From assembly GCA_003545625.1 (NCBI GenBank), contig DODH01000235.1, positions 10,049-16,385 of the forward strand: a stretch of 6,337 nt of DNA. Reading direction: 5' to 3'. Made by a program: the position numbers and the translations under genes. This stretch comes from Nitrospina sp. (GTDB lineage Bacteria > Nitrospinota > Nitrospinia > Nitrospinales > VA-1). How positions within the stretch are numbered: position 1 is the first letter of the stretch; the number at the start of each line of letters is the position of its first letter. Below the pieces are notes generated by a model. It saw nothing but the letters and a program-made list of their open reading frames with translations. It made no database searches and was not told the origin of the DNA. This document shows positions 1-5,951 of this stretch, piece by piece.

Positions 1-9
1 CGAGCTCAT

Positions 10-70
10 TTCCCCAAAGCGTAGCCTTGTTGCACGCCGGCCCCACACCTGGTGGCCTAGCGGGGGGAAA
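10..70. other. GC-rich segment that folds into a three-way-junction-like structure
   Basis: TTTCCCC near 10-16 is complementary to GGGGAAA near 64-70 and would close a 7-bp outer stem. Inside lie two hairpins: GCGTaGC / GCACGC (about 19-37, with one bulged base) and CCAC / GTGG (about 43-55, loop ACCTG), the second extendable with GG/CC pairs. Both strands can form it, so strand is uncertain; the leftward promoter candidate just to its right would place it in the first ~80 nt of a minus-strand transcript. It did not match RNase P, tmRNA, SRP RNA, 6S RNA or common riboswitches by eye. It could be a leader structure, a small RNA or the tail of a gene beyond the edge. Confidence 0.3.
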
Positions 71-91
71 CCATTCAATCTCAACCAGTTA

Positions 92-120
92 AGTATAGCA
101 TAAAATATCGGGCCACAAAA
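92..120 (-). promoter_or_regulatory. candidate leftward extended -10 promoter
   Basis: On the minus strand the bases at 100-92 read TGC then TATACT, a good extended -10 element (TGn plus a TATAAT-like hexamer). The -35 is weak: TTTTGT at 120-115 gives a 17-bp spacer, which an extended -10 can tolerate. Transcription would start near position 85 and leave the window leftward through the foldable GC-rich segment. It implies a divergent gene or small RNA beyond the left edge. AT-rich DNA produces such matches by chance, so confidence is modest. Confidence 0.35.
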
Positions 121-156
121 CCTCATTTAAACCCTAAAATCATCGATAAGATTTAG

Positions 157-178
157 ATAGAGTGTATCCCAACTCTAT
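157..178. repeat. 7-bp inverted repeat in the AT-rich spacer
   Basis: ATAGAGT (157-163) and ACTCTAT (172-178) are perfect inverted repeats around an 8-base loop. On the plus strand they are followed by GTTTTAAT, so a weak rightward terminator for something upstream is possible. The stem is AT-rich and the T run is short; an operator-like site or chance are equally acceptable. Confidence 0.3.
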
Positions 179-243
179 GTTTTAATAGGAATGGTAGCAT
201 TTCAAGATGTTTTCTGTTTATTCTGACATTTTCTCCAAGGCAA

Positions 244-260
244 CGGCCCTTTAAGGGCCG
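244..260 (+). promoter_or_regulatory. GC-rich hairpin in the probable 5' leader
   Basis: CGGCCC (244-249), loop TTTAA, GGGCCG (255-260): a perfect 6-bp GC-only stem, about 60 nt before the TTG start at 320. There is no T tract after it on either strand, so it is not an intrinsic terminator. If transcription starts upstream of it, it would be a stable leader hairpin that may affect mRNA stability; as DNA it is a near-perfect palindrome and could be a protein-binding site. Confidence 0.35.
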
Positions 261-304
261 CGCCAAAAGCAGTTTTCAAAGATGCTCTTAAGAATCAGAT
301 AGTT

Positions 305-310
305 GGAGGT
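305..310 (+). promoter_or_regulatory. Shine-Dalgarno that fixes a TTG start
   Basis: GGAGGT lies 9 nt before TTG at 320-322. The frame is open back to the TGA at 224-226, but no ATG, GTG or TTG occurs in it between that stop and 320. The strong ribosome-binding site together with the signal sequence that follows makes TTG the best start. Confidence 0.75.
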
Positions 311-319
311 TTCCAGGCT

Positions 320-2326
320 TTGATTCGTTTGCAGTGGATTTCCCATTCCATAAAAAAAATTGTGTTGTGGTGCTGTTGCGGGTTGGTTTTGCTCGGCGCC
401 CTCGGAGCCATCTTTCCCTCCAACGCATTAGCTCTTTATATTCAAATTGATGGAGTCGCTGATATCAAAACAAACTTCAGCGAGGGGTGTTCATCCATCC
501 AGGATATTGTCAACCAGGCAGAACGGCAGAAAATAGATGTAATCTTGTTTGCAGACTATGCCCGAAACTCCATGGAATTCGGGATCGAACCTTTTGAAAG
601 AATTTTTAAAAACATCATCTCCGGACCTTCGGTGCTCAACCGGGGAGTGGGCGGATATTTATCCGAAATCAAGGAAAACGACCGTCAGTTTGAACGCACC
701 TTATTGATCCCCGGTGTAGAAACCATCCCTTTTTATTTCTGGACCGGAAGCAACTACGATAAAAACCTCACGGCCCATAACTGGGACAAACATTTGCTGG
801 TTTTTGGAATGGATGCCGCTCAGGATTTTGAGCAATTGCCCCTGCCCAACAGCAATTTCTCAAAAAAATATACCCACGAGCTTCTCAACAATTTCATAAT
901 CATTGGGTTCATTTTTATGGTGACGGTAGGGGCCGTCTACAAAGGTTATTACCGGAAAATCACCGTGCCCCTTATGTTGTTCTTTGCCTTGCTGACCCTG
1001 AACAACCACCCGTTTCAAAGTTCGCCTTTCGATCCTTATCATGGGGACCGGGGCATGGAGCCTTATCAAAATTTAATAGATTTCGCCACATCCAAAGGTG
1101 CGTTGGTTTTCTGGAACCATATGGAAATCGATTCCGGTATCAGCCAGAAAGGTGCCACCGTCCTGGAAACCCTGCCCTATCCAGATGACTTGTTAAAAAC
1201 GCGAAACTATACCGGGTTCCAAGCCGTGGGCGACAAACCGATCCGACAAACCGATCCAGGCCAGCAGTGGGATCAGGTGCTCGTGGAATACCTGAATGGA
1301 AAACGGGAACACCCGGTTTGGGGTTTCGGCGGTAATAATTATTATTGTGAAGACCAAAAAGGGGACCGGCTAGGCTCTGTTCGTACCATTTTTCTCGTAC
1401 GGGAAAGGAACAATGACACCGTGCTTGATGCCATGAAAAATGGAAGAATGTACGCCGTCCGCCAATCTGATGCAAACCGGCTTTCTCTTGATGAGTTTGT
1501 GGTCGAAGACCAAGAAGCCGGCAAGCAGGTAACGATGGGACAGGAACTGGTTGCGACAGACTTTCCCGCTATCAAACTGAAACTTCGCTCTGTGCTGGGG
1601 GGGAACAAGACCGCTCAGATTCAGATCATCCGCAACGGATCCCTTGTAAAAGTAGAAACTGTATCACTACCTTATGAATTGACTTGGCGGGATGTCGGGG
1701 TAGACAGAAAGGAACCCGTTTATTACCGAGTCAAGGCACAGGTTTCCCCTACGGACCACTTGGTTTCTAATCCTATTTTTGTAAAATTTGCGGGCGATGT
1801 AGAGATGGATGTGGCTACGGCCCCCGGCCCTTCTCCATCCCCTGCTGAAAATTTTATGAAAAAACCGGTCATGCCAGCGGCTCCTTCAGTTTCTCAACCT
1901 GAAGCACCCCAAGTCGCGTCTCTTTCAGGAATGCCCACGCCACCGGCTCTCTCAATGCCGACTCTATCAGAACCGCAACAGGCCCCGGCACCGGCTCCTG
2001 TTCCACAACCTGGCATAGTCGAGCCTCCCTCAGTCGAAATGCCCATGCAAGAATCCGCTCCAGAAAAACTACTCATGGCCGAATCGTCTCCAAGAAAAAA
2101 CTTGATGGTCATGACCGATGGAGTGGCTTTGAAAAAAGGACCGGGAACGGTTTTCCCAAACATCACCAAGCTACGCAGAGGCGAAGAGGTGCGTTTCATG
2201 AGAAGAACCAATATCATGTTCAACAACAGGAACTGGCTGGTGGTCAAATATAAAAACCGCTCCGGCTACATCTGGGAAGGCGTCGTAAAATGGGCCGGCG
2301 AGGCCGCCGGGGGCAGTGAGCAATAA
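320..2326 (+). CDS. exported PHP-like (CehA/McbA-type) pseudoenzyme with membrane hairpin and C-terminal SH3 domain
   Basis: 668 aa from a TTG start. Residues about 12-38 are a signal sequence with a possible type I site after A36-L-A38. Residues 40-390 follow the order of PHP phosphoesterases: a T-x-F-S-E-G motif (51-56), A-D-Y (78-80), P-G-V-E (131-134), a K-H-L-L-V-F-G strand (157-163), a strand ending N-H (266-267), and a G-G-N-N stretch (337-340), then the long segment with RTIFLV and DAMKNGRMYAV common in CehA-type proteins. Several metal ligands are replaced: the H-x-H pair is D48 and K50, the TDH histidine is Y80, and the final D-x-H is N340 and Y342. D79, E134, H158 and H267 remain. 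Two hydrophobic helices (about 190-207 and 214-228), joined by a Lys/Arg-rich turn, interrupt the fold. Residues 400-492 look like a beta sandwich, 500-592 are Pro/Ala/Met-rich, and 595-658 are a bacterial SH3 domain (G-P-G-T, R-R-G-E, W639, G649-Y-I-W). Probably periplasmic-side and membrane-tethered, binding a ligand or cell wall rather than hydrolysing. Family assignment is inferred from motif order. Confidence 0.7.
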   Translation: MIRLQWISHSIKKIVLWCCCGLVLLGALGAIFPSNALALYIQIDGVADIKTNFSEGCSSIQDIVNQAERQKIDVILFADYARNSMEFGIEPFERIFKNIISGPSVLNRGVGGYLSEIKENDRQFERTLLIPGVETIPFYFWTGSNYDKNLTAHNWDKHLLVFGMDAAQDFEQLPLPNSNFSKKYTHELLNNFIIIGFIFMVTVGAVYKGYYRKITVPLMLFFALLTLNNHPFQSSPFDPYHGDRGMEPYQNLIDFATSKGALVFWNHMEIDSGISQKGATVLETLPYPDDLLKTRNYTGFQAVGDKPIRQTDPGQQWDQVLVEYLNGKREHPVWGFGGNNYYCEDQKGDRLGSVRTIFLVRERNNDTVLDAMKNGRMYAVRQSDANRLSLDEFVVEDQEAGKQVTMGQELVATDFPAIKLKLRSVLGGNKTAQIQIIRNGSLVKVETVSLPYELTWRDVGVDRKEPVYYRVKAQVSPTDHLVSNPIFVKFAGDVEMDVATAPGPSPSPAENFMKKPVMPAAPSVSQPEAPQVASLSGMPTPPALSMPTLSEPQQAPAPAPVPQPGIVEPPSVEMPMQESAPEKLLMAESSPRKNLMVMTDGVALKKGPGTVFPNITKLRRGEEVRFMRRTNIMFNNRNWLVVKYKNRSGYIWEGVVKWAGEAAGGSEQ

Positions 2327-2382
2327 CTTTCGCTGGCGAGAAAAGAGTTTTGGCGGCTCAACAAACCCTTGCCCAGTTTCCT

Positions 2383-2395
2383 CCCCTGTAAGGGG
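2383..2395. terminator. small hairpin in the convergent gap, possible weak terminator
   Basis: CCCCT (2383-2387), loop GTA, AGGGG (2391-2395) form a 5-bp, mostly GC stem between two genes that end tail-to-tail. Neither strand has a T tract directly after it, so it does not meet the usual intrinsic terminator pattern. Its position is the main argument. The rest of the 83-nt gap holds short repeats of CGCTGGCG (2331-2338, 2401-2408) and TGGCGGCT (2351-2358, 2404-2411). Confidence 0.25.
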
Positions 2396-2409
2396 CGTCA
2401 CGCTGGCGG

Positions 2410-2955
2410 CTAGTGGTAGGTGTTTATTTGCCTGCCCTTATCTAACTGATAGAGGAACAGGGTTTTATCTTCGCTGACCTTTTCCGGGGTCATACCACGC
2501 AAGCAGAACCGGTACGAAACAATACGCACAGACGGTTTTAATTTCTTCAAAATTCCCGGGAACAATTTGTCCACCGCCTGATGGGTCAGGTAAAGATAAA
2601 GCACATCCGCAGAACCCGGATCGAAATCAAACATATTTCCCCGAACGATTCGTACCCGGTCGCTGACCCCATTCATCCGAGCAAGCAGGCGGGCCATTAC
2701 AACTTTTAGAGGATCGATCTCCACACCGATTGCCTTGGTAGAAAACTCTTTCGCCGAAGTAATCAGCACCCTGCCATCCCCGCAACCGAGGTCGCAGAGT
2801 GTTTCTCCCGGCCGGATATCAGCAAATCGCAAAATCCGCCGGATAGTTCCGGGCAATAGAGGATGCCAGGGAGCCCCGAAGAATATCGGCAAGATCACCA
2901 TCCCCGCCAGGACCAGCAATGCGCCAATTAGAAATATTTCATGAAATTCAAGCAT
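2410..2955 (-). CDS. membrane-anchored class I SAM-dependent methyltransferase, FAM173/ATPSCKMT-like
   Basis: 181 aa. Residues 6-27 form one hydrophobic helix, followed by a short linker and a Rossmann-type methyltransferase core. SAM-binding motif I is D-L-G-C-G-D-G-R at 55-62; the acidic end of strand 2 is G-V-E-I-D (77-81); N107-M-F-D-F-D marks the motif III region; D117-V-L-Y-L-Y-L is strand 4; V143-R-I-V-S-Y-R-F is the late strand. The N-terminal helix, small size and the late V-R-I-V-S-Y-R-F...T-P segment resemble the FAM173 family, whose human member ATPSCKMT trimethylates a lysine of the ATP synthase c subunit. That substrate cannot be assumed here; a protein lysine is a reasonable guess. 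The ATG is fixed by an in-frame TAA two codons upstream, but no Shine-Dalgarno precedes it. It lies 26 nt after the ABC-F stop, so translation may depend on the upstream gene. Last gene of the run. Confidence 0.8.
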   Translation of the reverse strand: MLEFHEIFLIGALLVLAGMVILPIFFGAPWHPLLPGTIRRILRFADIRPGETLCDLGCGDGRVLITSAKEFSTKAIGVEIDPLKVVMARLLARMNGVSDRVRIVRGNMFDFDPGSADVLYLYLTHQAVDKLFPGILKKLKPSVRIVSYRFCLRGMTPEKVSEDKTLFLYQLDKGRQINTYH

Positions 2956-2981
2956 GTTTTATTCAAAGGAGGGCTTAATCA

Positions 2982-4934
2982 TTATAAGTTCTCAAATTGT
3001 TCTACCGCGACTGTCAACTCGTCCCATTCTTCCATCAGGATTTTTTCCTCAGTCTTAAGAGTATTCTGCTGATCCAGAGTTTCCATCAACCGGATTTTCT
3101 GGTCCGCCTCGTAAATGCTGGCATCTGCAAGCTGCGTTTGCAGGGTTTCATGAGCCTGCATTAAAACCTCTAAACGTGACTCCACTTTCGCCAATCGTGT
3201 TTGCAGGGGTTTCAGGTTTTTATAACGCTGGTTTCGTTCTTCCGCTTCCTTTCTTTTCCTCTCCCTGTTCAACTGCGAGGAAGAAGCTTCCTTTGCCGAG
3301 CCTGAAGAAAACTCAATATTCTGAACCTCTTTCGATTTCTCCCGGTCATAATCACTGTAATTGCCGGGATAATCTTTGACCGCCCCTGCCTCCACTTCCC
3401 ATACCCGGTTAATAAAACCATCGAGGAAAAACCGGTCATGGGAAATGACCACCAGACCCCCTTCATAATCAGAAAGAACTGCCGCCAAATGTTCCCGGGA
3501 CCGCATATCCAGATGGTTTGTCGGCTCATCAAATAAAACCAGCGACGGCGGTTTTCCATTTCCGGACTTGCTCTTCTCCGGCCCAGAGCCGCCACACAAC
3601 ATTCGCGCTAAAGCCAGGCGGGAGCGTTCCCCGCCTGAAAGAACGGAAACTTTCTTCTCAACATCTTCCCCGGTGAATAAAAACGCCCCCAGAATATTTC
3701 GCTTTGCAGTGAGCAGGAGCCCCGGCGCTGACTCTTCCAGGGATTGGAAAACCGTATGGTTAAAGTTAAGCGTCTCGCCCTGATGCTGGGCAAAGTAGGA
3801 CCGGGACACATTCGCTCCGAGTTTGACCTCCCCTTCATCCGGCTGAAGAGCGCCCGCCATCAGTTTCAGCAGGGTGGATTTGCCCGCACCGTTCTCCCCT
3901 ACCAGAGCCACTTTCCAGCCTCTTTCAAGGTTGATAGAAAAATTTTCGTAAACCTTGAGAGCGCCATAACTTTTGCATACCCCATTCATTTCCAGAACAT
4001 GTCGCCCTGTTCTCGCCGGCTGGGGAAAACGAAAGTGAATAGCTTTTGTACCCTGGGCCGTTTGCACCCGCTCCATTTTTTCCAGCATTTTTATTCGGCT
4101 TTGAACCTGAGTGGCTTTGGTATTTTTGGCGCGAAACCTTTCTATAAACCGTTCCACCTCGGCAATTTTGCGGCCTTGGTTAGCGGCCTGGGACTCAAGC
4201 AACGCCTCCCTCTCTTGCTTCTGTTTTTCGTAGTCATCATAATTTCCGGTATAAACCGAAAGTACTCCGCGATCCAACTCAATGATGCGACTTGCCAAAG
4301 AATTTAAAAACCTGCGGTCATGAGAAATGAGCAGGACACTACCCTCATAAGATCTCAGGAACGATTCCAGCCAGACCACGGATTTTAAATCCAGATGGTT
4401 TGACGGCTCATCCAGCAACAGGACATCCGGGCTCTGCAATAAAAGGCGCGAAAGTTCGCACCGCATTCTCCAACCACCGGATAACTCATCGAGAGGTTGG
4501 TTCCATTTTTCAGATTTGATTCCCAGTCCCAGAAGGATGATTTTTGCCCTGGCTTCCCGGTCATAGCCTCCCAGGCGTTCAAATTCGTGTTGCAGGTCTC
4601 CGTATCTGTCGTGATAAGTCTGGTCCGATTGCAACCGCTCCATTTCTGTTTTCACCTTAAGGAAATATGGATCGCCAAGCACCACCCTTTCGAGGACTGT
4701 TTCACTGCCCCCTTCCATTTCCTGTTCCAGCAAACCAAAACGCAGGCCTTTCCTGAGACTCACCTTACCCGAGTCCGGCACGGTTTTTCCGGTTATCACT
4801 TTAAAGAGAGTGGTCTTGCCGGTACCGTTTTCCCCCACCAGCCCTACCTTTTCTTTTGGACGAAGGTGGAAGCTGACATCCCCAAAGAGCACCTTGGAAC
4901 TAAATTGTAAATTTACTTTCTCAACAAATATCAC
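2982..4934 (-). CDS. yheS: ABC-F family ATPase, YheS-type ribosome-associated factor
   Basis: 650 aa with two fused ATP-binding domains and no membrane segment. Domain 1: Walker A G34-E-N-G-T-G-K-T-T, signature L151-S-G-G-W, Walker B ending D175-E-P-S-N-H-L-D, switch S204-H-D. Domain 2: Walker A G346-E-N-G-A-G-K-S-T, signature L432-S-G-G-E, Walker B ending D469-E-P-T-N-H-L-D, switch S498-H-D. The linker (about 240-312) carries R-F-R-A-K-N-T-K-A and Q-S-R-I-K-M-L-E-K-M-E, characteristic of YheS/ABCF3-like proteins, and is short, unlike antibiotic-resistance ABC-Fs. Residues 553-650 form a charged coiled-coil tail that resembles the YheS C-terminus. All catalytic residues are present. The protein should bind the ribosome E site and act on stalled or slow translation; this role is known for the family, not shown here. 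Domain 2 has about 13 extra Gly/Ser/Lys-rich residues (447-464) before Walker B. The start is GTG, the only ATG/GTG/TTG candidate after the in-frame TAA that ends the upstream permease, 30 nt earlier; the Shine-Dalgarno (AAGG) is weak. Confidence 0.9.
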   Translation of the reverse strand: MIFVEKVNLQFSSKVLFGDVSFHLRPKEKVGLVGENGTGKTTLFKVITGKTVPDSGKVSLRKGLRFGLLEQEMEGGSETVLERVVLGDPYFLKVKTEMERLQSDQTYHDRYGDLQHEFERLGGYDREARAKIILLGLGIKSEKWNQPLDELSGGWRMRCELSRLLLQSPDVLLLDEPSNHLDLKSVVWLESFLRSYEGSVLLISHDRRFLNSLASRIIELDRGVLSVYTGNYDDYEKQKQEREALLESQAANQGRKIAEVERFIERFRAKNTKATQVQSRIKMLEKMERVQTAQGTKAIHFRFPQPARTGRHVLEMNGVCKSYGALKVYENFSINLERGWKVALVGENGAGKSTLLKLMAGALQPDEGEVKLGANVSRSYFAQHQGETLNFNHTVFQSLEESAPGLLLTAKRNILGAFLFTGEDVEKKVSVLSGGERSRLALARMLCGGSGPEKSKSGNGKPPSLVLFDEPTNHLDMRSREHLAAVLSDYEGGLVVISHDRFFLDGFINRVWEVEAGAVKDYPGNYSDYDREKSKEVQNIEFSSGSAKEASSSQLNRERKRKEAEERNQRYKNLKPLQTRLAKVESRLEVLMQAHETLQTQLADASIYEADQKIRLMETLDQQNTLKTEEKILMEEWDELTVAVEQFENL

Positions 4935-4964
4935 GAGGCGGAATACCTTTTTGGGGAATTGAAT

Positions 4965-5936
4965 TTATGGGGTTGATCTCAGTTTCGGGTTGAAGGCTTC
5001 GCGCAATCCTTCACCGCAAAGGTTGAATGCCAGCACCACGAACAGGATGGTGAATCCGGGAATGAATGTCAGCCAGGGAGCGTCGAACAAAAATGTTTTG
5101 CCATCAGCGAGAATATTGCCCCAGGTCGCATCCGGAGGTTGCACGCCGAAACCCAGAAAACTTAAAGAGGATTCGGTCAAGATTGCCGTTGCCACACCAA
5201 TGGTTGCCGAAACCAGAACCGGGGCAATGGCGTTAGGCACCATATGGATAAAAATAATGCGCCATTCGGGAATCGCCTGGCTCCTTGCGGCAATCACGAA
5301 GTCCTGATCCCGCAAAGATAAAAACTCTGCCCGGACAAACCGCGCGGTCCCCATCCAACTTGTCAGACCAATCACGATCATGATGTTATAAATACTCGGT
5401 GGTAATAACGCGACGACCGTCAGAATCAAAAAGAACGTGGGAAAACAGAGCATGATATCGACAAAACGCATAATGAGTGTGTCGACCGTGAGAAACCCCA
5501 GTTTCACCCTGCCATAAAAACCCGCGACCCCGCCAAAGAAAATCCCCACCGTCAGCGATATACCCACTGCCACGAAACCCACCGTCAACGAAACCGAGGT
5601 GCCCTCCAACATACGGGCAAATACATCCCGGCCCAATTCATCGGTCCCCAAAAGGTAAATGCCCAAAGTCGGAGCATCTTCTTTCGGTGTCAGGGTGCTG
5701 GTGAAAGATGTAAGCGGGGGAAGAAATTTTTCCGATAAACGTACTACTTTAGGATCGAACACCACCACAACCTGGGTGAACACTTTTCCCAGAACCGCTA
5801 AACCCAGCAGGAACACCAGGAACAAAAAACTGGCGTAGGCCATGCGGTTGCGCTTGAGAATATCCCAACGTTCCTGAAACAAACCTTTCGACGGCGCCAG
5901 GGCGTCGGCCTCTAAATCAGTGATCGCTTTATTCAT
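4965..5936 (-). CDS. dppC: peptide-type ABC importer permease, DppC/OppC family
   Basis: 323 aa, normal family length. A cytoplasmic N-terminus leads to a first membrane helix (about 33-51), then an extracytoplasmic loop ending in the family hallmark L96-G-T-D-E-L-G-R-D, then further helices around 115-139, 155-178, 182-196, 235-255 and 288-308. The loop that docks on the ATPase (EAA loop) is at about 211-240, D-F-V-I-A-A-R to M-V-P-N. S257-L-S-F-L-G-F-G and the P-x-A-T-W-G segment (268-273) are also typical. It should pair with the DppB-type protein just upstream to form the channel of an importer for peptides or similar substrates (nickel and oligosaccharide importers share this fold), so the symbol marks family, not substrate. 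Oddity: the normally invariant Gly of the EAA loop is Ala221 (codon GCG), and the EAA glutamate is Ile215. The ATG has a good Shine-Dalgarno that overlaps the upstream stop codon. Confidence 0.9.
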   Translation of the reverse strand: MNKAITDLEADALAPSKGLFQERWDILKRNRMAYASFLFLVFLLGLAVLGKVFTQVVVVFDPKVVRLSEKFLPPLTSFTSTLTPKEDAPTLGIYLLGTDELGRDVFARMLEGTSVSLTVGFVAVGISLTVGIFFGGVAGFYGRVKLGFLTVDTLIMRFVDIMLCFPTFFLILTVVALLPPSIYNIMIVIGLTSWMGTARFVRAEFLSLRDQDFVIAARSQAIPEWRIIFIHMVPNAIAPVLVSATIGVATAILTESSLSFLGFGVQPPDATWGNILADGKTFLFDAPWLTFIPGFTILFVVLAFNLCGEGLREAFNPKLRSTP

Positions 5937-5944
5937 ACATAAGA

Positions 5945-5951
5945 CTTTCCT
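5945..5951 (-). promoter_or_regulatory. Shine-Dalgarno of the dppC-type gene overlapping the dppB-type stop
   Basis: AGGAAAG, read on the minus strand, lies 8 nt before the ATG at 5936-5934, and its first two bases are the last two of the TAG stop (5952-5950) of the preceding gene. This arrangement usually gives translational coupling between the two permease subunits. A nearer ATG at 5940 is out of frame and meets a stop after three codons. Confidence 0.7.

Larger units (their letters stand above)
1..304. other. non-coding region upstream of the PHP-like gene
   Basis: No supported gene lies here. Two forward frames are open from the left edge, with stops at 90-92 and 101-103, but they are only about 30 codons long, have no visible start and are not recognisable as protein. 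The first 71 bases are GC-rich and foldable; roughly 72-240 is AT-rich, as expected of a promoter-bearing spacer. Separate entries describe the foldable segment, a leftward promoter candidate and two hairpins. I found no convincing -35/-10 pair for the rightward gene: the AT-rich stretch has several TAAAAT or TTTAAT hexamers, but none with a credible -35 at proper spacing. Confidence 0.6.

Noticed and set aside
10..75. Resemblance of the GGGGGGAAACC stretch to part of bacterial RNase P RNA
   Set aside because: The match is limited to about ten bases and the diagnostic GAGGAAAGTCCGGGC block is absent.
1..103. Two forward open frames running in from the left edge, as the 3' end of an upstream gene
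   Set aside because: Two overlapping frames are equally open over about 30 codons and neither looks like a protein end; no evidence favours one.
371..379. Cys-Cys-Cys in the signal sequence (residues 18-20) of the PHP-like protein as a lipobox
   Set aside because: The cysteines come at the start of the hydrophobic stretch with no lipobox residues before them; a type I site after A36-L-A38 fits better.
2965..3160. Perfect plus-strand Shine-Dalgarno AAAGGAGG followed by a rightward open frame from a TTG at 2997
   Set aside because: The TTG is 23 nt from the site, too far for initiation; the only closer start would be ATT, and the frame is antisense to the ABC-F C-terminus.
3744..4307. 187-codon open frame on the plus strand, antisense to the ABC-F gene
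   Set aside because: It lies wholly inside a well-supported gene, has no recognisable domain and has the composition expected of a shadow frame.
4497..4910. 137-codon open frame on the plus strand, antisense to the ABC-F N-terminal part
   Set aside because: It mirrors the coding sequence of the first ATPase domain and shows no motif or ribosome-binding site of its own.
2982..4934. ABC-F as an antibiotic-resistance protein or as the ATPase of the adjacent importer
   Set aside because: The linker is short and of YheS type, unlike resistance ABC-Fs, and importer ATPases have a single nucleotide-binding domain without this linker and coiled-coil tail.
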